Assembly: GCF_900110685.1 (NCBI RefSeq)
Contig: NZ_FOES01000027.1
Span: forward strand, 1-35,708
Direction of reading: 5' to 3'
Source of the DNA: Piscibacillus halophilus
GTDB lineage: Bacteria > Bacillota > Bacilli > Bacillales > Alkalibacillaceae
Length of the DNA: 35,708 nucleotides
Under the pieces are notes generated by a model, which worked only from the letters and a program-made list of their open reading frames with translations, had not been told where the DNA came from and made no database searches. Position numbers and translations under genes: made by a program. Shown here one piece after another: positions 1 through 7,324 of this stretch (position 1 is the first letter of the stretch; each line of letters starts with the position of its first letter).

Positions 1-28
1 GTTTAGCATTAAAAATTGTATTACTCAT
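1..28 (-). CDS. 5' end of an unidentified gene (runs off left edge)
   Basis: Only nine codons are visible on the minus strand, reading MSNTIFNAK from an ATG at 28. An AGAGGTG ribosome binding site lies just upstream at about 37-44, which is the only reason to call a gene here. Nothing can be said about the product. Confidence 0.45.
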
Positions 29-60
29 GTTTAAACACCTCTTTATCGTTAATCCTTACC

Positions 61-183
61 AGCAGTAGAAATACACGAGACTCCTACGGGAACAGCACGA
101 GCTGAAAATCACCCAAAGTGAACGTTAGTGAACTTTGGGAAGTTGAAGCCGTGCCCGTGGAAAGCGAAGTGTATTTCCACTGC
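61..183 (-). repeat. Structured intergenic repeat, copy A
   Basis: This is a long imperfect hairpin. The outer stem pairs 62-76 with 169-183 (15 positions, one mismatch). A middle stem pairs roughly 83-90 with 154-160, and an inner hairpin pairs CCCAAAGT at 112-119 with ACTTTGGG at 132-139. The core words GAGACTCC, AACAGCACGAGCTGAAAATC, AAGTTGAAGCCGTGCC and GGAAAGCGAAG recur in copy B at 16001-16183, while the stem sequences differ. From memory, similar strings are scattered through intergenic regions of many Bacillaceae genomes; I know no assigned function. The strand given is arbitrary. Confidence 0.8.
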
Positions 184-265
184 GGCAGATCATAAAATTC
201 TTTTGATAAATCGTCCTAGTTATGACTAATTTCATTATAACAATGAGAGATAATCAACATAACAA

Positions 266-309
266 AACCCCAGTTAGGAACTTTTTTAATTAGTCCACTA
301 ACTGGGGTA
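266..309 (-). terminator. Terminator of the downstream-lying GNAT gene
   Basis: The 11-bp arms ACCCCAGTTAG (267-277) and CTAACTGGGGT (298-308) pair across a 20-nt loop. On the minus strand the stem is followed by TTTTGTT, placing it just past the stop codon of the gene at 342-884. Confidence 0.65.
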
Positions 310-341
310 TAGTTCACTTTTCACAAGACCCCTTGGGGTTT

Positions 342-884
342 TTATTTTGTTAGAGCATAAACCTTTAAATTTTTATGTTCACCTTTTACATAGAATCGCT
401 TTTTCATTAAACCTTCGTACGACATGCCAACCTTTTTCATCACACGTTCAGAATTCGTATTTTCTTCAAAGCAACGTGCCTGAATTCTAACCAAATCCAT
501 CTCTTCGAAACCAAAACGAATGATTTCTCGAACAACTTCTGGCATAATGCCTTGACCCCAGTAATCAGGTGATAATACATAACCAATTTCTGCGGCAGAA
601 TGGTGATGTTGCCACCATACAAAGTCAGCTGTACCTATAATTTTTTGATCATGTTTATGATAAATCCCCCAAGGAGCAACTTGACCATCTTCATAACGGC
701 TTTTAGCAAAGCTAATAAAATCTAATGAATCTTGAATGGTTTGATGAGCAGGCCATGTCACGTTTTTCGTCACATCTTCTTGAGAAGCATAAGCAAAAAC
801 ATCAATAGCATCAGCATCAGTTAATTTTCTTAAAATCGTACGATCCGTTTCTAGTTCTGGAAAAGGGTAGAATACATTTTTCAT
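342..884 (-). CDS. GNAT family N-acetyltransferase (RimJ/RimL type)
   Basis: This 180-residue protein belongs to the GNAT superfamily, which moves an acetyl group from acetyl-CoA to an amine. Its fold follows the Acetyltransf_3 pattern: an N-terminal LETDRTILRKLTDAD strand, a central beta-sheet ending in EIGYVLSP, and the acetyl-CoA pyrophosphate-binding loop YWGQGIMPEVV at about residues 108-118. The C-terminal NSERVMKKVGMSYEG segment is also characteristic. Members acetylate ribosomal protein N-termini, antibiotics or small metabolites, and the substrate here cannot be read from sequence. The start is supported by GAGGAGG about 7 nt upstream. It appears to be a single-gene unit with its own terminator at 266-309. 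A second, only distantly similar GNAT lies at 31925. Confidence 0.85.
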   Translation of the reverse strand: MKNVFYPFPELETDRTILRKLTDADAIDVFAYASQEDVTKNVTWPAHQTIQDSLDFISFAKSRYEDGQVAPWGIYHKHDQKIIGTADFVWWQHHHSAAEIGYVLSPDYWGQGIMPEVVREIIRFGFEEMDLVRIQARCFEENTNSERVMKKVGMSYEGLMKKRFYVKGEHKNLKVYALTK

Positions 885-940
885 ACTTTGGGCCTCCTCT
901 ACTTTTGATTTCTTTCTCTAAATATTTAAAAAACCCTTTA

Positions 941-981
941 ATAAAAAAATTTGAGCCATGAACATCTTGTCCACAGCTCAA
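941..981 (-). terminator. Terminator after small membrane protein gene
   Basis: On the minus strand, TTGAGC and GCTCAA arms enclose a further short stem (GGACA/TGTTC) and are followed by ATTTTTTTATT. It lies about 135 nt past the stop at 1116, the nearest minus-strand gene upstream. Confidence 0.6.
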
Positions 982-1115
982 AAGTACCGCTTACAAACTC
1001 ATATATAATTAGGGGGAAATAACCTGTTTCAGACTTTTTCTAATTATTAGAATAACACTATATAGTCCTAGTTCATATTACATAGTCGTTAAATGAATAT
1101 TACAAACGCGTGACA

Positions 1116-1367
1116 TCAAAAGATGTAAATAGCTAATGCAATAATACTACCAACTATAACGACTGCGTAAATGATTAATAACGATGGGATATTTTTCTTT
1201 AATGATGAACTTTCATATTCCCAAGATCGCTTTAATTCATCTTTCGGAGTATCCCCTTTTTGTTCATAAGCCTTAAGTTTATCATTCTCAGTCTTACCAA
1301 TTAATATGGTTCCTACTAATGTTAAAACAAATAAAAGTCCAATAATGAAATAAATAGATATCGACAT
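1116..1367 (-). CDS. Small two-TM membrane protein, family unknown
   Basis: The 83-residue product has a hydrophobic segment at about residues 3-22 (ending LVGTILIGK), a charged middle region rich in Lys and Glu, and a second hydrophobic segment at about 59-83. It is predicted to be a small membrane protein with the charged loop on one face. I do not recognise the family. The start at 1367 is chosen because GGAGGGG sits 8 nt upstream; an ATG at 1382 would lie inside that ribosome binding site. The gene is divergent from the FAD/Rieske gene at 1476, with about 110 bp between them. Confidence 0.65.
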   Translation of the reverse strand: MSISIYFIIGLLFVLTLVGTILIGKTENDKLKAYEQKGDTPKDELKRSWEYESSSLKKNIPSLLIIYAVVIVGSIIALAIYIF

Positions 1368-1475
1368 GTGAATCCCCTCCACATTTCATTTTACAACAAA
1401 AACAAAATACTGAATATCCTTGCGATTGTAACAAACACTAAATTAAAAAGTGTATACAGAAACGGAGGATCAACT

Positions 1476-3053
1476 ATGACTCAACCTCAAATTCCTGATG
1501 ATTCACATCCAATGTGGTTTGACGAAACAGCTATTCCAACTTTTGAGCCTTTAACCAATGATCTTACAACAGATGTGGTGATTGTTGGTGGAGGTATTAC
1601 AGGCATTACGGCAGCCTACCTTTTGACTCAACAAAATATTAAAGTAACTTTACTTGAGGCAACTTCATTGTTAAATGGCACAACAGGTCATACAACTGCT
1701 AAGCTAACAGCACAGCACGAAATTATTTATAAAGATTTAATTGATAAAATGGGGTATAACACAGCTAGATTATATTACGAAGCAAACATGGATGCTTTAA
1801 ATCTTATTGATGAATTGGTAACCAATTATCAGATTCCATGTGATTTTGAAAAACAAGATGCCTATCTCTTTTCTACAACAGGTGAATATAAAAATAAGCT
1901 TGAACAAGAGTATCAAGCCTATGACAACCTTAATATTAAGGGAAATTTAGAAAAAGAAATTCCTTTTAATATTTCAATTGAAAATGCTTTATCCATGAAA
2001 AATCAAGCCCAATTCCATCCATTAAAGTACTTGACTCATTTAGTTGGCCTTATTCAAGAAAAAGGCGGCGAAATTTATGAACAAACGGTCGCTGTAGATG
2101 TGGAAGATTCACATGGTGCTGCTGTTGTCGTCACTCGTGATGGATTTCGAGTTAAAGCAAACTATGTACTAGCATGTTCTCACTTCCCATTTTATGAAGG
2201 AACAGGTTTGTATTCCACTAGAATGTATGCGAGTCGTTCCTATGTCATGGCCGTAAAAGCAAATAAACCTTATCCGGGTGGCATGTACTTAAGTGTCGAT
2301 CAACCTGAACACTCGATAAGAAAAGCAACGTACAATGGTGAAGAAATTTATTTAATTGGTGGCGAAGGCCATAAAACTGGACAAGGTAAAGGAATGATGG
2401 AGCATTACAAAGCACTAAAACGCTTTTGTGATGACATATTTAATGAAAATGAATATGAAATTTTACATCGTTGGTCAACACAAGATTTAATTACATTAGA
2501 TAAAATCCCTTACGTTGGTGCGATTACGAAGAAACGTCAAAATGTGTTAATTGCTACAGGTTACCGTAAGTGGGGGATGACCAATGGAACGAATGCGGCG
2601 AAACTAATGAGTGACATCGTTTTAGGTAAGATGAACCCTTATAAAGAAGTATTTTCTCCTTCTCGATTCTCCGCTGACCCAAGTTTGAAAAAATTTTTTG
2701 TAGAGAATTTAGATATGGCAAAACATTTAATTAAAGGAAAGATGGAAATTCCCCGTACTAAAATTGAAGATTTTAATCCGGACGAAGGGGGTATTATCCA
2801 TATAGACGGCGAAAGAAAAGGAGCCTACAAAGATAAAGAAGGAGAAGTTCATATCGTCGATACCACTTGTACTCATATGGGGTGTGAGGTGAATTGGAAT
2901 GAATCAGAGCGATCCTGGGATTGCCCTTGTCATGGGTCTCGTTTTTCCTATACGGGTGAGGTTCTAGAAGGACCTGCAGAGACACCATTGCAGAAGCATG
3001 ATTTTCATATGGCTGACGACTACAAATTTGATGATCAACGTTCGGGATATTAA
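1476..3053 (+). CDS. yhfW: FAD-dependent oxidoreductase with C-terminal Rieske [2Fe-2S] domain (YhfW-like)
   Basis: The 525-residue product combines a DAO-type FAD oxidoreductase with a Rieske iron-sulfur domain. The dinucleotide-binding motif VVIVGGGITGITAA lies at about residues 34-47, followed by the family motif NGTTGHTTAK. The Rieske centre is complete: Cys465-x-His467 and Cys483-x-x-His486. Cys470 and Cys485 are also present and correspond to the disulfide pair of cytochrome bc-type Rieske proteins. The architecture matches Bacillus subtilis YhfW, whose substrate is, to my knowledge, not established. No signal peptide is seen, so it is probably cytoplasmic. The start is set by CGGAGG 8 nt upstream of ATG 1476; the longer frame from 1368 has no ribosome binding site. 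The next gene's Shine-Dalgarno overlaps this stop codon, so the two are probably one operon. Confidence 0.85.
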   Translation: MTQPQIPDDSHPMWFDETAIPTFEPLTNDLTTDVVIVGGGITGITAAYLLTQQNIKVTLLEATSLLNGTTGHTTAKLTAQHEIIYKDLIDKMGYNTARLYYEANMDALNLIDELVTNYQIPCDFEKQDAYLFSTTGEYKNKLEQEYQAYDNLNIKGNLEKEIPFNISIENALSMKNQAQFHPLKYLTHLVGLIQEKGGEIYEQTVAVDVEDSHGAAVVVTRDGFRVKANYVLACSHFPFYEGTGLYSTRMYASRSYVMAVKANKPYPGGMYLSVDQPEHSIRKATYNGEEIYLIGGEGHKTGQGKGMMEHYKALKRFCDDIFNENEYEILHRWSTQDLITLDKIPYVGAITKKRQNVLIATGYRKWGMTNGTNAAKLMSDIVLGKMNPYKEVFSPSRFSADPSLKKFFVENLDMAKHLIKGKMEIPRTKIEDFNPDEGGIIHIDGERKGAYKDKEGEVHIVDTTCTHMGCEVNWNESERSWDCPCHGSRFSYTGEVLEGPAETPLQKHDFHMADDYKFDDQRSGY

Positions 3054-3064
3054 GGAGGATTAGG

Positions 3065-3391
3065 ATGACGTTCATAAAAGATTATAAAAATGACCAAAAC
3101 TTAGAGCACGACATTCAAAAATTACTAAAAAACGGTGTGAGTCAAGATGACATCTATGTTTTAGCCCATGATGACAATCACACTCAAGAACTTGCGCATA
3201 GAACTCGAGCCAATACACTTCAATTAGCTCAAGATGAAGGATTTGACCAAAAAGGCGATGAATTAAGAAGCAAATTGGAAGAAGCCGGAGTAACAGAAGA
3301 AGGCGCGGAACAATATGAAGCGATGTTAGATCAAGGTAAAATTTTATTAATTGTCAGAGGAGAGCGAGATTTGGATGATCTCCTACAATAA
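3065..3391 (+). CDS. YflT-type general stress protein, copy 1
   Basis: The 108-residue acidic cytoplasmic protein resembles the heat-induced YflT/GSP17M family (PF11181). It has the N-terminal DIQKLLKNGVSQDDIYVLAHD pattern, a conserved NQKGDELR-like element (FDQKGDELR) and a C-terminal GKILLIVRG strand. Family members are sigma-B-controlled general stress proteins in B. subtilis, of unknown biochemical role. AAGGAGGA sits 6 nt before the ATG and overlaps the stop codon of the FAD/Rieske gene, so co-transcription with it is likely. A paralogue follows at 3478 with a longer middle loop. Confidence 0.8.
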   Translation: MTFIKDYKNDQNLEHDIQKLLKNGVSQDDIYVLAHDDNHTQELAHRTRANTLQLAQDEGFDQKGDELRSKLEEAGVTEEGAEQYEAMLDQGKILLIVRGERDLDDLLQ

Positions 3392-3414
3392 TTCATAAAC
3401 ACTCCTGTTAATAT

Positions 3415-3439
3415 GTTTAAGTTAAATCACAAGTGGTAA
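3415..3439 (+). promoter_or_regulatory. Candidate sigma-B promoter
   Basis: GTTTAA (3415-3420) is separated by 13 nt from TGGTAA (3434-3439). The sigma-B consensus is GTTTAA-N12-15-GGGTAT, so the -35 is perfect and the -10 partial. It lies 39 nt before the second YflT-type stress gene, a family that is sigma-B-dependent in B. subtilis. Confidence 0.4.
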
Positions 3440-3477
3440 ACAAACTATGAAAACATATTAAAAAGGAGTTGATTGTG

Positions 3478-3822
3478 ATGCCATTTGTTAGAGAATACAC
3501 GAACGATGAACAACTAGTGAAGGACGTTCAAAAGTTAAAGGAAAATGGAATCGACCAAACTGACGTGTACGTGTTATCTCACGATGATGATCGTACAGAA
3601 CGAATCGCTAGTAATGCTCGAGCAAACACCATTGGTTTCAGTGAACAGGATGTAAAAAACTTCTTAAGTAATATGTTTAACCAAAAAGGTGATGAACTAA
3701 GAACAAAACTTCAGGAAATGGGCTTTAGTGAAGAAGAGGCAAATAAATATGAAGAAGACTTGGACGAAGGCAAAGTATTGTTAATTGTTAATAGTAATCA
3801 AGCTGTATCTACGATTATTTAA
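3478..3822 (+). CDS. YflT-type general stress protein, copy 2
   Basis: The 114-residue product is a paralogue of the protein at 3065. It shares REYTNDEQLVKDVQKLKENG, DVYVLSHDDDRT, ARANT and NQKGDELR-type blocks and the KVLLIV C-terminal strand. It has about ten extra residues (QDVKNFLSNMF) in the middle loop. The ATG at 3478 is preferred because AAAAGGAG lies 9 nt upstream; the TTG at 3469 would touch the ribosome binding site. A candidate sigma-B promoter precedes it and a strong hairpin follows, so it can be transcribed separately from copy 1. The pair looks like a tandem duplication. Confidence 0.8.
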   Translation: MPFVREYTNDEQLVKDVQKLKENGIDQTDVYVLSHDDDRTERIASNARANTIGFSEQDVKNFLSNMFNQKGDELRTKLQEMGFSEEEANKYEEDLDEGKVLLIVNSNQAVSTII

Positions 3823-3860
3823 TAGACCACCTCTCCCCTTCCCGATTAATAAAATATTTA

Positions 3861-3903
3861 AAAATGAGCATTGAATTGTTAGAAGCAATTTAATGCTCAT
3901 TTA
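3861..3903 (+). terminator. Terminator after stress gene copy 2
   Basis: AATGAGCATTGAATTG pairs with CAATTTAATGCTCATT (one interruption) around a 6-7-nt loop, followed by TTATAC. The stem is nearly symmetrical, so it may also stop minus-strand transcription. Confidence 0.6.
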
Positions 3904-3942
3904 TACTAATAAGACGACCAACTTGTTGATCGCCTGCCCACT

Positions 3943-4477
3943 TTAGTTAAATAGCACCTTATTTATAAATTCTGTTTTTGCTTCGGTGTATCCCTCACGG
4001 TCATTATTAAATTCCTGTGCTAATTGTCTCTTAATAGTGACATATTCCTTAACAAGGTGTGCATTAGTTCTTAATATATTTCGAAATTTAAGTTGTTTTT
4101 CCCAACGTTCTTCTCCCTCTTGCATTAAATGTAAATGCGCTACTCGTTTTATCGTTCTTAACTTTAACAAAAAATCTTCTCCAAAGCTTTTTATCTAATT
4201 CGGGAGGTACATAATGCCAATCGTGTATAGATAAGGTTTCCACTATTTTGTTAGTAAGTTCAAATGATTGAATAGAAGCCATTAAGTCGGTAAGGGGTTT
4301 AGCTGGCATATTAGGAATTGCTGTACTACCTATATGTTCCACTTGCTTAACACCAAAAGCTGAAAGTATATTGTAGAGTTCTTCTCTCTCCTAAATACCT
4401 TTGTTCTTCCACATTGGGTGTGGCTTTTTTATCTCAATTGTTTCAAATGCCCAAACTGGAATGTTTATATGGTCCAT
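3943..4477 (-). pseudogene. Broken GrpB-family gene
   Basis: The GrpB family (UPF0157, nucleotidyltransferase fold) can be reassembled across frames. It starts MDHINIPVWAFETIEIKK at ATG 4477, continues through VEHIGSTAIPNMPAKPLTDL and the WHYVPPELDKKLWRRFFVK block, and ends ERWEKQLKFRN... NDREGYTEAKTEFINKV. Two lesions interrupt it. An in-frame TAG at 4391-4393 replaces an expected Gln codon after NKGI. An extra base in a four-A run (plus-strand TTTT at 4147-4150) shifts the frame; removing one A restores NDKRVAHLHLMQEGEE. Otherwise the sequence is well conserved, so inactivation looks recent, unless both are sequencing errors. Confidence 0.8.
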
Positions 4478-4622
4478 TAATTCACCCTCTTCTTCTCTCA
4501 CTATCTTACTCGTTAGTTGGATCAAGTTCTCTTAGTAATTTACCATATAAATATTAATTATCTTAAAGTTCCATCAATTTAGATTAAAAAGCGTTACATT
4601 TTAGACTACATCTCATATAAAA

Positions 4623-4670
4623 AAGCAGTTCAATTAAGGGGCACAATTGTACTCCGAAATTGAACTGCTT
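4623..4670 (-). terminator. Terminator of the Gly/Pro-rich protein gene
   Basis: A perfect 13-bp stem, AAGCAGTTCAATT (4623-4635) with AATTGAACTGCTT (4658-4670), is followed on the minus strand by TTTTTTATAT. It lies directly past the stop codon at 4692. Confidence 0.75.
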
Positions 4671-4691
4671 ATTTTATTACGTGAACCCTTT

Positions 4692-5171
4692 TTAATAGCA
4701 CTGGAACGATTCAATTCTTCTTAAATCTACACCATAGTAAACCCAGAAGAAACCAGTCCAACGGTAACCAGATACTGAGCGTCTACCGACAAAAGTTGGG
4801 AAGAACCAGAATCGTTGACGATTATCTAACCATAAAAAAGTATAGCGATATAAACAACCACGAATCGATCCCGGATCTACCGCTTGAACACCAAACTGTC
4901 CACCTTGTTGTGGTACAAATGAAGGTGGTGGCCCTTGTGGCGGTCCGCCTGGTCCTTGACCCGGGAAACCTCCTGGGCCCTGCCCTGGCCCACCGGGGAA
5001 TCCTGGCGGAAAGCCTCCTGGTGGTCCTTGCCCAGGTGGAAATCCCGGTGGAGGACCTGGTTGTGGACTACCTCCTGGAATTCCTATTATGTTTCCTAGA
5101 AAGTTAAATGGGGACCAATCTTGATCATCGTCAGGCTGTCTATAAGGATTCTGTCCATAATACCCGTTCAA
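4692..5171 (-). CDS. Gly/Pro-rich protein with aromatic C-terminal domain
   Basis: The roughly 159-residue product has three parts. The short N-terminus contains NGYYGQNPYRQPDDD. A low-complexity stretch of about 55 residues repeats PGGFPPG and GQGPGG-like units but lacks a strict Gly-X-Y collagen period. The C-terminal ~65 residues are rich in Trp, Phe, Tyr and Arg (GCLYRYTFLWLDNRQRFWFF, WVYYGVDLRRIESFQC) with two cysteines. I recall a similar C-terminal block in Bacillus proteins of unknown function; a spore-surface role is speculation. A TTG start at 5171 is preferred because AAAGGGG lies 7 nt upstream; the ATG at 5189 lacks a good ribosome binding site. Confidence 0.65.
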   Translation of the reverse strand: MNGYYGQNPYRQPDDDQDWSPFNFLGNIIGIPGGSPQPGPPPGFPPGQGPPGGFPPGFPGGPGQGPGGFPGQGPGGPPQGPPPSFVPQQGGQFGVQAVDPGSIRGCLYRYTFLWLDNRQRFWFFPTFVGRRSVSGYRWTGFFWVYYGVDLRRIESFQCY

Positions 5172-5189
5172 AGAAATACCCCTTTCCAT

Positions 5190-5528
5190 CTTAACTTAAT
5201 CACATAACATATTATGTTTGCATGAATGGTTTGGGTGTCTGTCCTTTATTAAAGCAGGTCAATCACCTATTTTATTATTTTTAAAAATGGTATTATAGAC
5301 GCCGTGGTGGAGTCGGCTTAATCGTTCTCAAGATATGTTTAAAAATGGACCCTCCTATCAAATACCGGCTTGATTTCTGGAACTTTTATATTTTTACTGT
5401 TAGTATAAAAAGTGCTTTAATACTTGTTTATTTTCATATCATTAAAGGAATAGATTAGACTTTAAATCAAGACCCTAAAAATGATAATCAAAATGGGCAA
5501 GTTATAAACGAAAGAGACTTTTGGAAGG
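5190..5528. other. Intergenic region without a convincing gene
   Basis: This 339-bp AT-rich stretch separates divergent genes. It contains no long open frame. The one notable item is a strong AGGAGG on the minus strand at about 5351-5356, followed by a 17-codon frame (5293-5346) that lacks an ATG, GTG or TTG start at suitable spacing. I see no clear promoter or repeat. Confidence 0.4.
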
Positions 5529-6068
5529 ATGAAACATCAAGTGAATAAAGCTGTATTTTTAGACAGAGATGGAGTCATTAATGAAGTTAAAACCAAGAGG
5601 GTTAAATTCGTCAATCGACCTGATGAGCTCTATCTTTTACAAGGTGTACCAGAAGCAATCAAAAAATTAAATGACGCTGGTTATAAAGTGTTCGTCGTCA
5701 CAAATCAAGGTGGCGTTGGGTTGGGATATATGACTGAAGATGAATTGAACATCATTCATGAACATATGGCTAAAGAATTAGCCAAACAAGGTGCTCAAAT
5801 CACGGAAATTATGGCCTGCACGCATGCTCCTCATGAGAATTGTTACTGTCGCAAGCCCAATCCTCAAATGATATTGGATTTAATTGAGGATTATGATATC
5901 GACATCATGAAGAGTTATATGATTGGTGATCGTGAACCAGATATTGAAGCTGGTAATGCAGCAGGAATCAAAAGTCTAATGGTCGTGGATACAACGCCTG
6001 AGGCTTATAAGTGTTTTAAAGACTTAAGCGAAGCAGTTGATTGGATTTTAGAAGATGAAAAAGCTTGA
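5529..6068 (+). CDS. HAD-IIIA phosphatase (GmhB / histidinol-phosphatase-like)
   Basis: The 179-residue protein is a HAD superfamily phosphatase of subclass IIIA. Motif I is DRDGVIN with nucleophile Asp12 and acid/base Asp14. Motif II is VVTNQ (about 56-60), motif III is the lysine in CRKPNP (Lys109), and motif IV is GDREPDIEAG (Asp134, Asp138). A Cys97-x-His99...Cys105-x-Cys107 cluster matches the structural zinc site of D-glycero-D-manno-heptose-1,7-bisphosphate phosphatases and HisB-N proteins. The sugar phosphate used here is unknown, because no heptose or histidine genes are nearby. The start is uncertain: GGAAGG abuts the ATG at 5529, and a GTG at 5541 would be spaced about 12 nt from it. 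It converges on the chimeric gene at 6079, sharing a terminator. Confidence 0.8.
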   Translation: MKHQVNKAVFLDRDGVINEVKTKRVKFVNRPDELYLLQGVPEAIKKLNDAGYKVFVVTNQGGVGLGYMTEDELNIIHEHMAKELAKQGAQITEIMACTHAPHENCYCRKPNPQMILDLIEDYDIDIMKSYMIGDREPDIEAGNAAGIKSLMVVDTTPEAYKCFKDLSEAVDWILEDEKA

Positions 6069-6090
6069 GGAATAGACCTCAAGCTTTTTT
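6058..6090. terminator. Bidirectional terminator between convergent genes
   Basis: AAAAAGCTTGAGG (6058-6070) pairs with CCTCAAGCTTTTT (6077-6089), with T runs on both strands. The stem contains the stop codons of both flanking genes (6066-6068 on the plus strand, 6079-6081 on the minus strand). Confidence 0.8.
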
Positions 6091-7065
6091 ATCTCCATAA
6101 TAGGTTCCCATAAATAAGATTGAATCCAATTCATTATCAACAATCGCATATAAGAATGGACGATTAGCATTAAATGATTTTATTTCTTTAGCTGATTCCT
6201 CTACCTCTACAGCTGTGACAGCAGCGGCTTCACTCCCTTGTTCATCAACTTCAATGATAGCTTTGTGAAGAACCCGATTCAACCTTAATCCGCTATTAGA
6301 GATTCCTGAAAAATCAGCATCGTTAAAAGCACTGATCATCCCTAATTCTTTTAAGTCATTACTAATATCTTTTACACCATATTCTACATCAAACTTTGGC
6401 ATTGAGATCATTAAATCTTCAACTTCCTCCGTATCATTAATCATTTGCTTCCAATTTTGGTGGTCTAAGTTTTCTATGAATGATGATAAGGGAGTTTCTT
6501 CAGATGGTAATACAACATACATTGAGGTACTTCCTCCAGCATATTCCATTTCTACTAATTGATAATCATCACCTTCCCCGTACTGGACCGTTTCTTCTTT
6601 TTGCATCATAGGAAGATGAATCGACTCGTTATTAACAATGAACTCGCGTTGTTCAGTTCGCTCTTCTTTAAACTGCTTACTCCATTCTCCTTTAAAGTAG
6701 ATCGCATTAATTAAGTACATTTGAACATTTCCCGGGATTGGTTCATTAAGGATTTTTTCGATTAATCCTTCTGTTTCATTTTCAACCCAACCATTGATTT
6801 CATTCATAGTATCATCACTGAAGTCCCTTTCAAAAACTTCCGAGTCAAAAACTATTTCATTTGCTTCTTTAAATTCGTCTTTTACTTGTAAACCGTCTCG
6901 AAGCCAAATGGAATTAGCAATATTTAAATCAATATCATTTAAAAAGGCTAAATCTCCGTGGTCTTCGAGTTTAGGTTTTTCAATTAACTGCTTAATCTTA
7001 GTTATAGATAAGTTATCACTGACTTGAGTGAAAATTTGCTCCGCAAATAATTGCTTTAAATCCAT
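6079..7065 (-). CDS. Chimera: ArgS N-terminal fragment fused to N-terminally truncated serpin
   Basis: The 328-residue frame joins two unrelated families. Residues 1-41 (MDLKQLFAEQ...QLIEKPKLEDHGDLAF) match the start of the arginyl-tRNA synthetase form that normally continues PCFxLAK. From about residue 47 (LNIANSIWL) the protein is a serpin: INGWVENETEGLI, LINAIYFKGEWSKQF, MYVVLPSE, MPKFDVEYG, LHKAIIEVDEQGSEAAAVTA and FNANRPFLY. The reactive-loop hinge is Glu275 (P17), Gly277, Ser278 and Ala280-282; counting from P17 puts P1-P1' near Ser291-Ala292. A serpin normally carries about 80-100 more residues (helices A-D) before LNIANS. These are missing, so inhibitory function is doubtful although the frame is intact. 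Its leader is an arginine-type T-box at 7081-7320. AGGAGGG precedes the ATG. Confidence 0.85.
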   Translation of the reverse strand: MDLKQLFAEQIFTQVSDNLSITKIKQLIEKPKLEDHGDLAFLNDIDLNIANSIWLRDGLQVKDEFKEANEIVFDSEVFERDFSDDTMNEINGWVENETEGLIEKILNEPIPGNVQMYLINAIYFKGEWSKQFKEERTEQREFIVNNESIHLPMMQKEETVQYGEGDDYQLVEMEYAGGSTSMYVVLPSEETPLSSFIENLDHQNWKQMINDTEEVEDLMISMPKFDVEYGVKDISNDLKELGMISAFNDADFSGISNSGLRLNRVLHKAIIEVDEQGSEAAAVTAVEVEESAKEIKSFNANRPFLYAIVDNELDSILFMGTYYGDKKA

Positions 7066-7080
7066 TTATTTCCCTCCTCA

Positions 7081-7320
7081 AAATAAAAAACTCGCCTCTA
7101 AACTAAGAGACGAGTTGTCGCGGTACCACTCTTTTTGTCCATACTGTTTTATGGACCATCTTACTTGTTGATAACGGGTCATCCCCGGCTTTCCCTACTC
7201 ATTTCAGTCAGCTCCTCCAAAGTGCGGTTCATTTAGATTTCCCTATTAGGCTCACACCACTCCCTAACTCGCTGAAGTTCTATCTAAATTACTCTCTTCA
7301 TCATCGGATAATTATTTTTA
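7081..7320 (-). promoter_or_regulatory. T-box leader with probable Arg (CGC) specifier
   Basis: On the minus strand the leader has a Stem I starting GATGAAGAGAGTA, with a specifier-side GAACCGCACTTTGG. The T-box sequence AGTGGTACCGCG (7119-7130) follows, then a terminator with arms AACTCGTCTCT/AGAGGCGAGTT (7090-7116) and a T run. The specifier reads CGC (7224-7226) followed by an A, as is usual; this codon is Arg. A one-base shift would read CCG (Pro), but would be followed by C. The family raises downstream expression when the cognate tRNA is uncharged. An Arg specifier fits the argS start that follows, although most of argS is missing. Confidence 0.9.
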
Positions 7321-7324
7321 CAAT

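Noticed and set aside
328-343. Short CCCC/GGGG hairpin followed by a T run on the plus strand as a terminator
   Set aside because: The stem has only four pairs and no plus-strand gene lies upstream of it.
1368-1475. N-terminal extension of the FAD/Rieske protein
   Set aside because: It has no ribosome binding site and would overlap the divergent gene's start region. CGGAGG points clearly to ATG 1476.
4796-5107. 103-codon plus-strand frame opposite the Gly/Pro-rich protein
   Set aside because: It is the antisense shadow of GC-rich Gly/Pro codons and lacks a ribosome binding site.
7225-7227. CCG (Pro) as the T-box specifier
   Set aside because: It would be followed by C rather than the usual purine, whereas CGC is followed by A and agrees with the argS start downstream. 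The assignment remains open to structure modelling.
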